From contig NZ_JADABY010000029.1 in the NCBI RefSeq assembly GCF_015672735.1, positions 124,001 through 188,000 of the forward strand: DNA of 64,000 nt, read 5' to 3'. This document shows, piece after piece, positions 47,961-58,287 of the stretch (position 1 is the stretch's first letter; each line of letters starts with the position of its first letter). A program made the position numbers and the translations under genes. Source of the DNA: Citrobacter sp. Res13-Sevr-PEB04-36. Lineage in GTDB: Bacteria > Pseudomonadota > Gammaproteobacteria > Enterobacterales > Enterobacteriaceae. The notes under the pieces were generated by a model that ran no database searches, was not told the origin of the DNA, and worked only from the letters and a program-made list of their open reading frames with translations.

Positions 47961-50762
47961 ATGCAGAACAGCGCTTTGAAAGCCTGGTTGGACTCTTCTT
48001 ACCTCTCTGGTTCGAACCAGAGTTGGATAGAACAGCTCTATGAAGACTTCTTAACCGACCCTGACTCGGTAGATGCTAACTGGCGTTCGACGTTCCAGCA
48101 GTTACCTGGTACCGGAGTCAAACCGGATCAACTCCATTCAAAAACGCGTGATTATTTCCGTCGTCAGGCGTTGGCTACCCCACGTTACTCTTCTTCTATT
48201 TCCGACCCTGATGCCAATGTGAAGCAGGTTAAAGTCCTGCAGCTCATCAACGCATACCGTTTCCGCGGTCATCAGCAAGCGAATCTCGATCCGCTGGGAC
48301 TGTGGCAGCAAGAAAACGTCGCCGATCTGGATCCGTCTTTCCACGATCTGACCGAGGCCGATCTCCAGGAAAGCTTTAATGTCGGTTCTTTTGCCGGTGG
48401 CAAAGACACGATGAAGCTGGGCGAGTTACTGGAAGCACTGAAGCAAACTTACTGCGGCCCGATTGGCGCCGAGTATATGCACATCACCAGCACTGAAGAG
48501 AAACGCTGGCTTCAACAGCGTATCGAATCCGGTCGCGCGGCGTTCAGCGGCGAAGAGAAAAAACGTTTCCTCAGTGAACTGACCGCAGCAGAAGGTCTGG
48601 AACGCTACCTGGGGGCGAAATTCCCGGGTGCTAAACGCTTCTCGCTGGAAGGCGGCGATGCGTTAATTCCGATGCTCAAAGAGATGGTTCGCCATGCTGG
48701 TAACAGCGGCACGCGTGAAGTGGTTCTGGGCATGGCGCACCGTGGTCGTCTGAACGTACTGGTGAACGTGCTGGGTAAACGCCCACAAGAACTGTTCGAT
48801 GAATTTGCGGGCAAACATAAAGAACACCTCGGTACCGGTGACGTGAAGTACCACATGGGCTTCTCATCGGATATCGAAACCGAAGGCGGCTTAGTTCACC
48901 TGGCGCTGGCGTTTAACCCGTCGCACCTGGAAATCGTCAGCCCGGTGGTTATCGGTTCCGTTCGTGCGCGTCTGGACAGACTGGATGAGCCGAGCAGCAA
49001 TAAAGTTCTGCCGATCACTATTCACGGTGACGCGGCGGTAACCGGGCAGGGCGTGGTTCAGGAAACCCTGAACATGTCGAAAGCGCGCGGTTATGAAGTG
49101 GGCGGTACCGTTCGCATCGTTATCAACAACCAGGTCGGTTTCACCACATCTAACCCGTTGGATGCGCGTTCTACGCCGTACTGTACCGATATCGGCAAGA
49201 TGGTGATGGCGCCGATTTTCCACGTCAACGCGGATGATCCGGAAGCGGTCGCTTTCGTCACTCGTCTGGCGTTAGATTTCCGTAATACCTTTAAACGCGA
49301 TGTGTTCATTGATCTGGTGTGCTACCGCCGTCACGGCCATAACGAAGCCGACGAGCCGAGCGCAACCCAGCCGCTGATGTATCAGAAAATCAAAAAACAC
49401 CCGACGCCGCGCAAAATCTACGCTGACAAGCTGGAAGCCGGTAAAGTCGTCACGCTGGAAGACGCGACCGAAATGGTCAACCTGTATCGCGATGCGTTAG
49501 ATGCGGGTGAATGCGTAGTGAAAGAGTGGCGTCCAATGAATATGCATTCTTTCACCTGGTCACCGTACCTCAACCACGAATGGGACGAAAACTACCCAAG
49601 CAAGGTTGAAATGAAGCGTTTGCAGGAGCTGGCAAAACGCATCAGTACTGTTCCTGAAGCGGTTGAAATGCAGTCGCGCGTCGCCAAGATTTACGGTGAC
49701 CGTCAGTCAATGGCCGCCGGCGAAAAGTTGTTCGACTGGGGTGGTGCTGAGAATCTGGCCTACGCCACGCTGGTAGACGAAGGTATTCCGGTACGTCTGT
49801 CTGGTGAAGACTCTGGTCGTGGGACCTTCTTCCACCGCCATGCGGTGATTCATAATCAGGCGAACGGTTCAACCTATACGCCGCTGCAGCATGTGCATAA
49901 CGGTCAGGGCGCGTTCCGCGTGTGGGATTCCGTCCTGTCTGAAGAAGCGGTACTGGCATTTGAATACGGTTATGCGACGGCTGAGCCGCGCACGCTGACC
50001 ATCTGGGAAGCGCAGTTTGGCGACTTCGCCAACGGTGCTCAGGTGGTTATCGACCAGTTCATCTCCTCTGGCGAGCAGAAATGGGGCCGTATGTGTGGTC
50101 TGGTGATGCTGCTGCCGCACGGCTATGAAGGTCAGGGTCCGGAGCACTCCTCCGCGCGTCTGGAACGTTATCTGCAACTTTGCGCTGAGCAGAACATGCA
50201 GGTTTGCGTCCCGTCTACCCCGGCACAGGTTTACCATATGCTGCGTCGTCAGGCGCTGCGCGGCATGCGTCGTCCGCTGGTGGTGATGTCACCGAAATCA
50301 TTGCTGCGTCATCCGCTGGCAGTGTCCACGCTGGACGAACTGGCGAACGGTACATTCCTGCCAGCCATTGGCGAGGTTGATGAACTGGATCCGAAAGGCG
50401 TGAAGCGCGTCGTAATGTGTTCTGGTAAGGTTTATTACGACCTGCTGGAGCAGCGCCGCAAGAATGGTCAGAAAGATGTTGCCATTGTGCGCATCGAACA
50501 GCTTTATCCGTTCCCGCACAAAGCGATGCAGGACGTGTTGAAACAGTACGCTCACGTACATGATTTTGTCTGGTGCCAGGAAGAGCCGCTCAACCAGGGC
50601 GCATGGTACTGCAGCCAGCATCATTTCCGTGAAGTGATTCCATTTGGGTCTGCTCTGCGTTACGCAGGTCGCCCGGCCTCTGCCTCACCGGCAGTAGGAT
50701 ATATGTCCGTTCACCAGAAGCAGCAACAAGATCTGGTAAATGACGCGCTGAACGTCGATTAA
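47961..50762 (+). CDS. sucA: 2-oxoglutarate dehydrogenase E1
   Basis: 933 residues, thiamine-diphosphate-dependent decarboxylase of the 2-oxoglutarate dehydrogenase complex. The N-terminal SSYLSGSNQSWIEQLYEDFLTDP segment binds E2. Substrate-binding and ThDP regions include GMAHRGRLNVLVNVLGK, HGDAAVTGQGVVQETLNMS, NNQVGFTTSNP and LLPHGYEGQGPEHSSARLERYLQL. It is followed by sucB after 14 bp. Confidence 0.98.
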   Translation: MQNSALKAWLDSSYLSGSNQSWIEQLYEDFLTDPDSVDANWRSTFQQLPGTGVKPDQLHSKTRDYFRRQALATPRYSSSISDPDANVKQVKVLQLINAYRFRGHQQANLDPLGLWQQENVADLDPSFHDLTEADLQESFNVGSFAGGKDTMKLGELLEALKQTYCGPIGAEYMHITSTEEKRWLQQRIESGRAAFSGEEKKRFLSELTAAEGLERYLGAKFPGAKRFSLEGGDALIPMLKEMVRHAGNSGTREVVLGMAHRGRLNVLVNVLGKRPQELFDEFAGKHKEHLGTGDVKYHMGFSSDIETEGGLVHLALAFNPSHLEIVSPVVIGSVRARLDRLDEPSSNKVLPITIHGDAAVTGQGVVQETLNMSKARGYEVGGTVRIVINNQVGFTTSNPLDARSTPYCTDIGKMVMAPIFHVNADDPEAVAFVTRLALDFRNTFKRDVFIDLVCYRRHGHNEADEPSATQPLMYQKIKKHPTPRKIYADKLEAGKVVTLEDATEMVNLYRDALDAGECVVKEWRPMNMHSFTWSPYLNHEWDENYPSKVEMKRLQELAKRISTVPEAVEMQSRVAKIYGDRQSMAAGEKLFDWGGAENLAYATLVDEGIPVRLSGEDSGRGTFFHRHAVIHNQANGSTYTPLQHVHNGQGAFRVWDSVLSEEAVLAFEYGYATAEPRTLTIWEAQFGDFANGAQVVIDQFISSGEQKWGRMCGLVMLLPHGYEGQGPEHSSARLERYLQLCAEQNMQVCVPSTPAQVYHMLRRQALRGMRRPLVVMSPKSLLRHPLAVSTLDELANGTFLPAIGEVDELDPKGVKRVVMCSGKVYYDLLEQRRKNGQKDVAIVRIEQLYPFPHKAMQDVLKQYAHVHDFVWCQEEPLNQGAWYCSQHHFREVIPFGSALRYAGRPASASPAVGYMSVHQKQQQDLVNDALNVD

Positions 50763-50776
50763 ATAAAGGATAAATA

Positions 50777-52000
50777 ATGAGTAGCGTAGATATTCTTGTT
50801 CCCGACCTGCCTGAATCTGTGGCTGACGCAACCGTAGCGACCTGGCATAAAAAACCGGGCGATAGCGTTAAGCGCGATGAAGTGCTGGTAGAAATCGAAA
50901 CTGACAAAGTGGTACTGGAAGTACCGGCATCAGCGGACGGTATTCTTGATGCGGTTCTGGAAGATGAAGGTACAACCGTTACTTCTCGCCAGATCCTCGG
51001 TCGCCTGCGTGAAGGTAACAGCGCCGGGAAAGAGACCAGCGCCAAGTCTGAAGAAAAAGATTCTACTCCGGCGCAGCGCCAGCAGGCCTCGCTCTCCGAG
51101 CAGAATAACGATGCCCTGAGCCCGGCGATTCGTCGCCTGCTGGGTGAGCATAACCTCGAAGCCAGCGCCATTAATGGTACCGGCGTCGGTGGTCGTATCA
51201 CTCGCGAAGATGTTGAAAAACATCTGGCTAAAGCTCCGGCAGCGAAAGCGGAAGCCAAAGCGCCGGTCGCAGCACCTGCAGCCCAGCCTGCACTGGGTGC
51301 GCGTGGTGAGAAACGTGTTCCGATGACCCGTCTGCGTAAGCGCGTGGCCGAGCGTCTGCTGGAAGCGAAAAACTCCACCGCGATGCTGACGACCTTCAAC
51401 GAAGTCAACATGAAGCCAATCATGGATCTGCGTAAGCAGTACGGTGATGCGTTTGAAAAACGTCACGGTATCCGTCTGGGCTTTATGTCGTTCTACGTGA
51501 AAGCCGTGGTTGAAGCTCTGAAACGCTTCCCGGAAGTCAACGCCTCTATCGATGGCGATGACGTGGTGTATCACAACTACTTTGATGTCAGCATGGCGGT
51601 CTCTACGCCGCGCGGCCTGGTGACCCCGGTGCTGCGCAATGTTGACCTGCTGGGTATGGCTGACATCGAGAAGAACATTAAAGAACTGGCAGTGAAAGGT
51701 CGCGACGGCAAGTTGACGGTCGAGGATCTGACGGGCGGGAACTTCACTATCACCAACGGTGGTGTGTTCGGTTCCCTGATGTCTACGCCGATCATCAACC
51801 CGCCGCAGAGCGCCATCCTGGGAATGCATGCCATCAAAGACAGGCCGATGGCGGTAGACGGCAAGGTTGAAATCCTGCCGATGATGTATCTGGCGCTGTC
51901 TTATGACCACCGCCTGATCGATGGTCGTGAGTCAGTGGGCTTCCTGGTGACCATTAAAGAGTTGCTGGAAGATCCAACGCGTCTGCTGTTGGACGTGTAA
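50777..52000 (+). CDS. sucB: Dihydrolipoyllysine succinyltransferase E2
   Basis: 407 residues (E. coli 405). Lipoyl domain (1-77, lipoylated Lys in ETDKVVLEV), Ala/Pro-rich linker, peripheral-subunit-binding domain ([23 protein letters not shown]), a second Ala/Lys/Pro linker and the catalytic core ending [16 protein letters not shown], with the catalytic His-Asp pair. The 24-mer core transfers succinyl to CoA. Confidence 0.98.
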   Translation: MSSVDILVPDLPESVADATVATWHKKPGDSVKRDEVLVEIETDKVVLEVPASADGILDAVLEDEGTTVTSRQILGRLREGNSAGKETSAKSEEKDSTPAQRQQASLSEQNNDALSPAIRRLLGEHNLEASAINGTGVGGRITREDVEKHLAKAPAAKAEAKAPVAAPAAQPALGARGEKRVPMTRLRKRVAERLLEAKNSTAMLTTFNEVNMKPIMDLRKQYGDAFEKRHGIRLGFMSFYVKAVVEALKRFPEVNASIDGDDVVYHNYFDVSMAVSTPRGLVTPVLRNVDLLGMADIEKNIKELAVKGRDGKLTVEDLTGGNFTITNGGVFGSLMSTPIINPPQSAILGMHAIKDRPMAVDGKVEILPMMYLALSYDHRLIDGRESVGFLVTIKELLEDPTRLLLDV

Positions 52001-52020
52001 CTATAAAGAGTATCACCTGC

Positions 52021-52053
52021 CCCGTAGGTCTGCGGCCTTATCAGGCCTACGGG
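52021..52053. repeat. Single REP-like hairpin between sucB and sucC
   Basis: CCCGTAGGTCTG (52021-52032) pairs with CAGGCCTACGGG (52042-52053) with one mismatch; REP-type core CCTTATCAGGCC. It probably tunes sucAB against sucCD message levels. Confidence 0.75.
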
Positions 52054-52091
52054 TTATAAGATAACGATTACCTGAAGGATGGACAGAACAC

Positions 52092-53258
52092 ATGAACTTA
52101 CATGAATATCAGGCAAAACAACTTTTTGCCCGCTATGGCTTACCGGCACCGGTGGGTTATGCCTGTACTACTCCGCGTGAAGCCGAAGAAGCTGCCTCTA
52201 AAATCGGCGCAGGTCCATGGGTAGTAAAATGTCAGGTTCACGCTGGTGGCCGTGGTAAAGCGGGCGGTGTGAAGGTAGTTAACAGCAAAGAAGACATTCG
52301 CGCTTTTGCTGAACACTGGCTGGGTAAACGTCTGGTCACTTACCAGACGGATGCCAATGGCCAACCGGTAAATCAGATTCTGGTTGAAGCTGCGACCGAT
52401 ATTGGTAAAGAACTTTACCTCGGCGCCGTGGTTGACCGTAGCACCCGTCGTGTGGTCTTTATGGCCTCTACTGAAGGCGGCGTGGAAATCGAAAAAGTCG
52501 CGGAAGAAACTCCGCACCTGATCCACAAAGTCGCACTGGATCCGCTGGCGGGCCCAATGCCGTATCAGGGACGTGAGCTGGCATTCAAACTGGGTCTGGA
52601 AGGTAAACAGGTTCAGCAGTTCACCAAAATCTTTATGGGTCTGGCGACCATCTTCCTTGAGCGTGACCTGGCGCTGATCGAAATCAACCCGTTGGTTGTC
52701 ACCAAGCAGGGCGACCTGATTTGCCTCGACGGCAAACTGGGTGCTGACGGCAACGCGCTGTTCCGCCAGGCTGACCTGCGTGAAATGCGCGACCAGTCTC
52801 AGGAAGATCCGCGTGAAGCGCAGGCTGCACAGTGGGAACTGAACTACGTCGCACTGGACGGCAACATCGGTTGCATGGTTAACGGCGCAGGCCTGGCAAT
52901 GGGCACCATGGACATCGTTAAACTGCACGGCGGTGAACCGGCTAACTTCCTTGATGTTGGCGGCGGCGCAACCAAAGAGCGCGTCACCGAAGCGTTCAAA
53001 ATCATCCTCTCTGACGACAATGTTAAAGCCGTACTGGTTAACATCTTCGGCGGTATCGTACGTTGCGATCTGATCGCCGACGGTATCATCGGCGCGGTAG
53101 CGGAAGTGGGCGTTAACGTCCCGGTTGTCGTTCGTCTGGAAGGCAACAACGCCGAACTCGGCGCGAAAAAACTGGCTGACAGTGGCCTGAATATTATTGC
53201 AGCGAAAAGTCTGACGGATGCAGCTCAGCAGGTTGTTGCCGCAGTGGAGGGGAAATAA
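52092..53258 (+). CDS. sucC: Succinyl-CoA synthetase beta subunit
   Basis: 388 residues, ATP-grasp nucleotide-binding subunit making ATP from succinyl-CoA. [66 protein letters not shown] and the [14 protein letters not shown] segment are conserved. Its last base overlaps the sucD ATG (TAATG). Confidence 0.98.
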   Translation: MNLHEYQAKQLFARYGLPAPVGYACTTPREAEEAASKIGAGPWVVKCQVHAGGRGKAGGVKVVNSKEDIRAFAEHWLGKRLVTYQTDANGQPVNQILVEAATDIGKELYLGAVVDRSTRRVVFMASTEGGVEIEKVAEETPHLIHKVALDPLAGPMPYQGRELAFKLGLEGKQVQQFTKIFMGLATIFLERDLALIEINPLVVTKQGDLICLDGKLGADGNALFRQADLREMRDQSQEDPREAQAAQWELNYVALDGNIGCMVNGAGLAMGTMDIVKLHGGEPANFLDVGGGATKERVTEAFKIILSDDNVKAVLVNIFGGIVRCDLIADGIIGAVAEVGVNVPVVVRLEGNNAELGAKKLADSGLNIIAAKSLTDAAQQVVAAVEGK

Positions 53259-54127
53259 TGTCTGTTTTAATTAATAAAGATACCAAGGTCATTTGCCAGG
53301 GTTTCACCGGCAGCCAGGGGACATTCCACTCTGAACAAGCGATTGCTTATGGTACACAAATGGTCGGCGGCGTTACGCCGGGCAAAGGCGGCACTTCTCA
53401 CCTGGGCCTGCCGGTGTTTAACACTGTGCGAGAAGCCGTTGAAGCAACTGGCGCGACGGCGTCAGTTATCTATGTACCGGCACCGTTTTGCAAAGACTCC
53501 ATTCTGGAAGCGATTGACGCCGGTATCAAACTGATTATCACCATCACCGAAGGTATCCCGACTCTGGATATGCTGACCGTGAAAGTGAAGTTGGATGAAG
53601 CAGGCGTGCGCATGATTGGCCCGAACTGTCCGGGCGTTATCACTCCGGGCGAATGCAAAATTGGCATCATGCCGGGTCACATTCACAAGCCGGGTAAAGT
53701 GGGCATCGTTTCCCGTTCTGGTACCCTGACCTATGAAGCGGTTAAGCAGACCACCGACTACGGTTTTGGCCAGTCCACTTGTGTGGGCATCGGCGGTGAC
53801 CCGATCCCAGGCTCTAACTTTATCGACATCCTGAAGCTGTTCCAGGAAGACCCGCAAACTGAAGCGATCGTCATGATCGGTGAGATCGGCGGCAGCGCCG
53901 AAGAAGAAGCGGCAGCCTACATTAAAGATCATGTGACCAAACCGGTTGTCGGCTACATTGCCGGCGTGACCGCGCCGAAAGGCAAACGTATGGGCCATGC
54001 GGGTGCAATTATCTCTGGTGGCAAAGGAACGGCGGATGAGAAGTTCGCGGCGCTGGAAGCTGCTGGCGTGAAAACCGTACGCAGCCTGGCCGATATCGGC
54101 GAAGCGCTGAAATCAGTCATTAAGTAA
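53258..54127 (+). CDS. sucD: Succinyl-CoA synthetase alpha subunit
   Basis: 289 residues, E. coli length. CoA-binding Rossmann domain with [18 protein letters not shown]; the phosphorylated active-site His lies in [19 protein letters not shown] (near residue 247). Last gene of sdhCDAB-sucABCD; the 3' UTR carries the SdhX candidate and terminator. Confidence 0.98.
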   Translation: MSVLINKDTKVICQGFTGSQGTFHSEQAIAYGTQMVGGVTPGKGGTSHLGLPVFNTVREAVEATGATASVIYVPAPFCKDSILEAIDAGIKLIITITEGIPTLDMLTVKVKLDEAGVRMIGPNCPGVITPGECKIGIMPGHIHKPGKVGIVSRSGTLTYEAVKQTTDYGFGQSTCVGIGGDPIPGSNFIDILKLFQEDPQTEAIVMIGEIGGSAEEEAAAYIKDHVTKPVVGYIAGVTAPKGKRMGHAGAIISGGKGTADEKFAALEAAGVKTVRSLADIGEALKSVIK

Positions 54128-54210
54128 TAAGTAAAAAACAGCCCTGACTCTGTGTGGTCAAGGGCTGTTCTCGTTTCGACATGGTTGGCCATCAGATGAT
54201 GGCCTTTTTT
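54128..54210 (+). ncRNA. sdhX: SdhX (RybD)-like 3'-UTR RNA of the suc operon
   Basis: The 83-base 3' UTR has an ACAGCCC...GGGCTGT hairpin (54138-54169) and then the intrinsic terminator. In E. coli the Hfq-binding sRNA SdhX is cut from this position and represses ackA. Position and two-hairpin layout agree; I cannot check the exact ends or seed. Confidence 0.5.
54187..54210 (+). terminator. Rho-independent terminator of sdhCDAB-sucABCD
   Basis: GGCCATC / GATGGCC stem with a 4-base loop followed by T6. It lies 60 bp after the sucD stop and 12 bp before the end of the converging operon. Confidence 0.9.
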
Positions 54211-54221
54211 GTACCTGTAAA

Positions 54222-54875
54222 TCAGCTTTCAGCCAGCGCCTTCAGCCAGCGAATACCGCTTTCGGGCGAGGTCATCACTGGTACGGGCGGTGCAGGGAGC
54301 TGCTGTAATACCCGCGCCATCGAGGCCTGCGCCAGCATCACCACATCCGCCTGGGTAAATGCGCTCTGTAGCCCCTCGCTGACGATACGGTCATGGGTGT
54401 CCATATCTCCCGCTAACAGCGCATGGAAGGCTTCTTCCATTAATATCGGCGTGATAGTGCGTGGTTTACCGCTTTCGTGGACTTTGCGCTGCACGTAATC
54501 CAGCGTCGGCTTCAGCGTGGTTGCCACGGTTGCCAGCACGGCGATACGCTCGCCTTTATTGATGGCTTCTTCCACCATCGCACAATCAATGCGCGCCAGC
54601 TGGAGCGAGGTCATAAACTGGCATTGCTCGACTGCGGTGCCAATAGAAGAGCAGGCGGTAATAAAGATATCGCAATCTGCTTTTTCGGCGATATGCACGT
54701 AGTCGGCGATGCGGGCAGCAATATTTGGCGTTACGCCTCCGGCCTTCATCACCTGTTTAATCATCGATTCCTCGACCAGATGCATCACGTCGACTTCCGG
54801 CATGATGTCGGTAATCAGCTGCTGCATCATGGCGAGCGTGGCGGCGCTGGTGTGTAGCATGGCAACTTTTTTCAT
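54222..54875 (-). CDS. Asp/Glu racemase-superfamily protein
   Basis: 217 residues. The first catalytic Cys is likely in CDIFITACSSIGTAVEQ (TACSS, near residue 75). The second family Cys is not obvious: the expected C-terminal position reads VVMLAQASMARV, with Ala-Ser instead of Cys. It belongs to the Asp/Glu/hydantoin racemase fold, but with one Cys it may act as an isomerase, decarboxylase or lyase. Last gene of the operon; ATG overlaps the GlcG-like stop (ATGA). The substrate is unknown. Confidence 0.78.
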   Translation of the reverse strand: MKKVAMLHTSAATLAMMQQLITDIMPEVDVMHLVEESMIKQVMKAGGVTPNIAARIADYVHIAEKADCDIFITACSSIGTAVEQCQFMTSLQLARIDCAMVEEAINKGERIAVLATVATTLKPTLDYVQRKVHESGKPRTITPILMEEAFHALLAGDMDTHDRIVSEGLQSAFTQADVVMLAQASMARVLQQLPAPPVPVMTSPESGIRWLKALAES

Positions 54876-55294
54876 TGGGCAATCTCCTTAAGCAAATTTT
54901 CCGCGACGGCCATTGCCGCGTCATGATCCTCCTGTGCCGACAAGCCGCCGACCGCGACGGCACCCAGACATTTGCCGTCATGAAGAATTGGAACTCCGCC
55001 GGGCAGAGCGGTAAAGCGCGGGTCGGCAAAATAACCAATATCTAACTGTTCTTTTTGCAGGTGCTGCAAAAAAGCCTGGGTGGTACAGCCTAAGCGGCTG
55101 CTGGTGCGCGCTTTGCGCTGAGTCAGCTCAATGGTTAACAGTTTGGCGTTATCCATTCGGGCGAAGCTCAGTAGCTCCCCGCTGGCATCGCATACCGCCA
55201 CGCTTAACGGGCGATTTGCGTAACGATTTTCGGAGAGGGTGAGCGCACTCTCCACGGCACGAATTGCTTGTTGTAAGGTCAGGGTAGTCATCAT
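54872..55294 (-). CDS. GlcG/HbpS-like (DUF336) protein
   Basis: 140 residues of the GlcG/PduO-C/HbpS family. PLSVAVCDASGELLSFARMDNAKLL, ALPGGVPILHDGKCLGAVAVGGLSAQEDHDAA are typical. Family members bind heme or cobalamin in some cases, but many sit in sugar-acid operons without known reaction. Starts 4 bp after the transporter stop with AAGGA spacing; coupled to the racemase-like gene. Confidence 0.88.
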   Translation of the reverse strand: MMTTLTLQQAIRAVESALTLSENRYANRPLSVAVCDASGELLSFARMDNAKLLTIELTQRKARTSSRLGCTTQAFLQHLQKEQLDIGYFADPRFTALPGGVPILHDGKCLGAVAVGGLSAQEDHDAAMAVAENLLKEIAQ

Positions 55295-55297
55295 GAA

Positions 55298-56644
55298 TTA
55301 TCCTTTTGAAAGATGTTCAGAAACGGGCTGATGCGTCTGTTGAGCGGCTGCGGCTTGCGCCTTGCGGGCATCTTTTTTACGCCAGTAGTTTGCCAGCAGC
55401 GAGCCGCTGACGTTGCCAAGCGGGGTCATTACCGCCGAGGCGAGGCCGACGGTCGCCAGCTTGCCCATGGCTGCGGCAAGTCCTGATGCCATGCCGCCGT
55501 TTTGCAGGCCGACTTCAAAGGCCACTGTGCGGGCGGACTGTACATCCATGCGGAAGATCCAGCGGCTCATCAGGTAGCCAATCAGGAAGCCGCCGAGGTT
55601 GTGCATTAGCATGGCGAAGCAGAGCAGAAAGCCGACCTGTACCAGGTTGTCGCGCCCTGCGGCTGCGGCTGTGGTGGTGAAGAAAATGATCCCAATCATC
55701 GAGATGGTCGGCATGATTTTCTTAATACTCTCGACGCGACCGTACAGCCAGTTGTAGAACAGCGCCCAGACGAGACCGCCAGCGACAAAGTTCAGTACCA
55801 CCGCGTACATCTGCGCTTCGGCGCTGGCGGAGCCGAACTGCGTATCCCAGCCACCTGCGCTCATATACAGCAGCCACAGAGCGCCGATCCCGGCCAGAAT
55901 CTGCACGGTACGGCGACCGCGCACGCCAGCGTAGGTTTTCAGGTAATCATGTAAAATTGCCGCGCCGATAGGGATGAGCACGATTTTCACCACGTCCATC
56001 ACCATCGCGGTGAGCTGAATATCGATCATCGAACCGGCCAGTAAATTCACCCACAGCGGCGTCATTACCGTTGCCGCCAGCGTCGAAACTGCGGCAATGG
56101 ACACGGCCAGTGCGAGGTTGGCGTTAGCGATATACACCATTACCGTCGAAGAGAGGCCGCTTGGGCAGGCACCGATCAGCAGAATACCTACCGCCACTTC
56201 AGGCGGAAAATCAAAGATCAAAGTAATACTCAGACCCAGCAGCGGCATGATCACGAAGTGGCAGAAGGTGCCGATAAATACCGCCCACGGCATTTTGGCG
56301 ACGTCGATAAAATCCTGGATCGTCAGCTTGGTGCCCATGCTGAACATGGTGGCCTGGATAACCAAAAACACGATCCATTTATGGGTGATATTGAAACCGC
56401 CCCAGACAATCAGATCCGTAGACCAGATCATCGCGGCGACAAAACCGGCGATGATCCACAGCGTAAACTGGTAGCTGCGTAGTCCGGGCCAGTAGCCTGC
56501 GCCTGCCGCAAACCCGGCGGTGAACATCACCAGTCCGGGCTGCCAGAGAGCAGGGGACTGCATCAGTGCGCCAATCGCTGCCAGCGCGATCCCGGCGATG
56601 CTGACACCAAGCCCGGCTTTATGTATAACGCTCGTCATAGTCAT
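55298..56644 (-). CDS. BASS-family (bile acid:Na+ symporter) transporter
   Basis: 448 residues, about ten membrane helices. TKLTIQDFIDVAKMPWAVFIGTFCHFVIMPLLG, LIGACPSGLSSTVMVYIANANLALAVSIAAVSTLAATVMTPLW and FEVGLQNGGMASGLAAAMG are BASS signatures (ACPSG..S and the crossing helices). Relatives import pyruvate, 2-keto acids, pantoate or bile acids. Inside this operon it probably imports the acid substrate. C-terminal about 30 residues are polar and Ala/Gln-rich. Confidence 0.9.
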   Translation of the reverse strand: MTMTSVIHKAGLGVSIAGIALAAIGALMQSPALWQPGLVMFTAGFAAGAGYWPGLRSYQFTLWIIAGFVAAMIWSTDLIVWGGFNITHKWIVFLVIQATMFSMGTKLTIQDFIDVAKMPWAVFIGTFCHFVIMPLLGLSITLIFDFPPEVAVGILLIGACPSGLSSTVMVYIANANLALAVSIAAVSTLAATVMTPLWVNLLAGSMIDIQLTAMVMDVVKIVLIPIGAAILHDYLKTYAGVRGRRTVQILAGIGALWLLYMSAGGWDTQFGSASAEAQMYAVVLNFVAGGLVWALFYNWLYGRVESIKKIMPTISMIGIIFFTTTAAAAGRDNLVQVGFLLCFAMLMHNLGGFLIGYLMSRWIFRMDVQSARTVAFEVGLQNGGMASGLAAAMGKLATVGLASAVMTPLGNVSGSLLANYWRKKDARKAQAAAAQQTHQPVSEHLSKG

Positions 56645-56663
56645 AATGAAATGTCCTTCCTCG

Positions 56664-57476
56664 TTATTGCTGCCGGGGCGGAATGGCTAACATTTTCCGC
56701 GCTATTTCTGGTGTGGCGACTTTTTTATCCATGCTACGAATTAACGTGGCGAGTTTGGCGACCTGCTGGTAATTATGTTCAGCGCGTTCATCAACGCTCA
56801 AATAATAACTGTCTTCAAAACCGATACGCACTTCGCTGGCACCCATACCCACCGCAGCGGCAATAATATCGAAGTTCTTTCTGCCGAAATGAGTAATTCC
56901 CCATAAGGCATCGCGCGGGATCATACTGCGCAGGGCAATTAAAGCATCAACGGTTGCCGGGGTACTGCCGCGATGTCCCAGTACGATATTAAATAACATC
57001 GGTTGTTTGAATTTAATATTATCTTGCAGGGCAAGGATATTGTTAATCATACCAATTTCGAAAACTTCAAACTCCGGAATAATATTGCGTTCGGTGATTT
57101 GTCGTGAGCAATACTCCACGTCAGGACCGGGATTAAAGTAAACCACGTCGCCGAGATTGACGGAACCGACGTTCAGCGAGGCCATTTCTACGCCTGGACA
57201 GGCCAGCGGCGCGCAGCGTTCAGCGATGGACATTGCAGAGACTCCGCCGGTTGAGGCCTGAATAATCAGCTCAGAGTGGCGCATTACGCGGTCGATCGTC
57301 GCCTGAAAATCGCGGGTATCCGGCGTTAGACGCCCCTGTTGATCGCGAACGTGCAAATGGACAATGGCCGCGCCATATTCCACGCTGGCGAGTATTTCCT
57401 GCGCCAGTTCTTCGGGTATAACTCTGGGGCAATCCGCAGCCACGGGGGCCAGCGAGATAATAACGGTATCCGACAT
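56664..57476 (-). CDS. Beta-keto acid cleavage enzyme (BKACE, DUF849)
   Basis: 270-residue TIM-barrel enzyme. Family members cleave a beta-keto acid with acetyl-CoA, yielding acetoacetate and a new CoA ester. Zinc ligands His40 and His42 in VHLHVRDQQGRLTPD; conserved STGGVSAMS, EFEVFEIGMI, GHRGSTPATVDALIAL, HFGRKNFDI, VRIGFED. The specific keto acid cannot be read from the sequence. It has GGAGG at good spacing and lies between the transporter and otnI. Confidence 0.92.
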   Translation of the reverse strand: MSDTVIISLAPVAADCPRVIPEELAQEILASVEYGAAIVHLHVRDQQGRLTPDTRDFQATIDRVMRHSELIIQASTGGVSAMSIAERCAPLACPGVEMASLNVGSVNLGDVVYFNPGPDVEYCSRQITERNIIPEFEVFEIGMINNILALQDNIKFKQPMLFNIVLGHRGSTPATVDALIALRSMIPRDALWGITHFGRKNFDIIAAAVGMGASEVRIGFEDSYYLSVDERAEHNYQQVAKLATLIRSMDKKVATPEIARKMLAIPPRQQ

Positions 57477-57510
57477 TTATTCCTCCGGTACAGAGATAGA
57501 AATATTAAAA

Positions 57511-58287
57511 TTATAAGTAAGGTGTTATCCAGTGTAATGATTCAGGTCCTGACGTTGATGGCTGATATTCACAGCCGACCCAGCCCTGATAGTTCAGTTG
57601 TGTAATAAAATCGAAAATCCATTTTTCATTTAATTCACCGGTTCCTGGTTCATGACGATAAGGAACAGATGCAATCTGAAAATGTTTTATCAATGGAAAA
57701 TAGCGTTCAATATTTTTTGCCACATTACCGTGAGTTTTCTGACAATGGTAAATATCAAACTGCAAGCCGATGTTTTTCTTGCCGACCTCGCGAATAATAG
57801 ATTCGGCCAGCGGGAAATTATCAATCATATAGCCCGGCATGTCCTGCGGATTTAATGGCTCGATAAGTACGTCAATCCCGACCTCAGCCATCACATCACA
57901 GGCTGTGCGCAATCTGTCGGTCAGCAGAGTGCGCTGGGCATTGAGGGGAAGCTCATCACAGCGCAGGCCCGACATCACGTGAACCCGGCGACAGCCCAGC
58001 GCGGTGGCGTATTCCCGGGCCAGATTCAGGCTATCGCGAAACGCCTCATCGCGGCCCGGTAATGCCGCCAGTCCTCGTTCACCCTGCTGCCAGTATCCTG
58101 CCGGGGCGTTCATTAGCACTACCGGCAGGCCGGTTTGTCGTTGGGCAGCCAGCAACGTCTCCAGCGGATGCTGCCAGAGAAACAGCCCTTCCACGCCGCG
58201 AAAACCCGCATCTTTTGCGGCTTGAAAACGTGCCGCTATCGGTAATTCAGTAAACAACCAGTCGAGGTTAGCCGCTAATTTCAGCAT
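57511..58287 (-). CDS. otnI: 2-oxo-tetronate isomerase (hydroxypyruvate isomerase family)
   Basis: 258-residue xylose-isomerase-like TIM barrel, as in E. coli Hyi/YgbM. Catalytic Glu143 (LIEPLNPQDMPGYM) and Glu240 (GCEYQPS), and metal-binding QFDIYHCQ, are present. OtnI interconverts 2-oxo- and 3-oxo-tetronate in the D-threonate/L-threonate/D-erythronate pathway. It overlaps the end of the DeoR gene by 20 bp and has GGAGGGG upstream. The assignment relies on pairing with OtnK and OtnC. Confidence 0.9.
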   Translation of the reverse strand: MLKLAANLDWLFTELPIAARFQAAKDAGFRGVEGLFLWQHPLETLLAAQRQTGLPVVLMNAPAGYWQQGERGLAALPGRDEAFRDSLNLAREYATALGCRRVHVMSGLRCDELPLNAQRTLLTDRLRTACDVMAEVGIDVLIEPLNPQDMPGYMIDNFPLAESIIREVGKKNIGLQFDIYHCQKTHGNVAKNIERYFPLIKHFQIASVPYRHEPGTGELNEKWIFDFITQLNYQGWVGCEYQPSTSGPESLHWITPYL

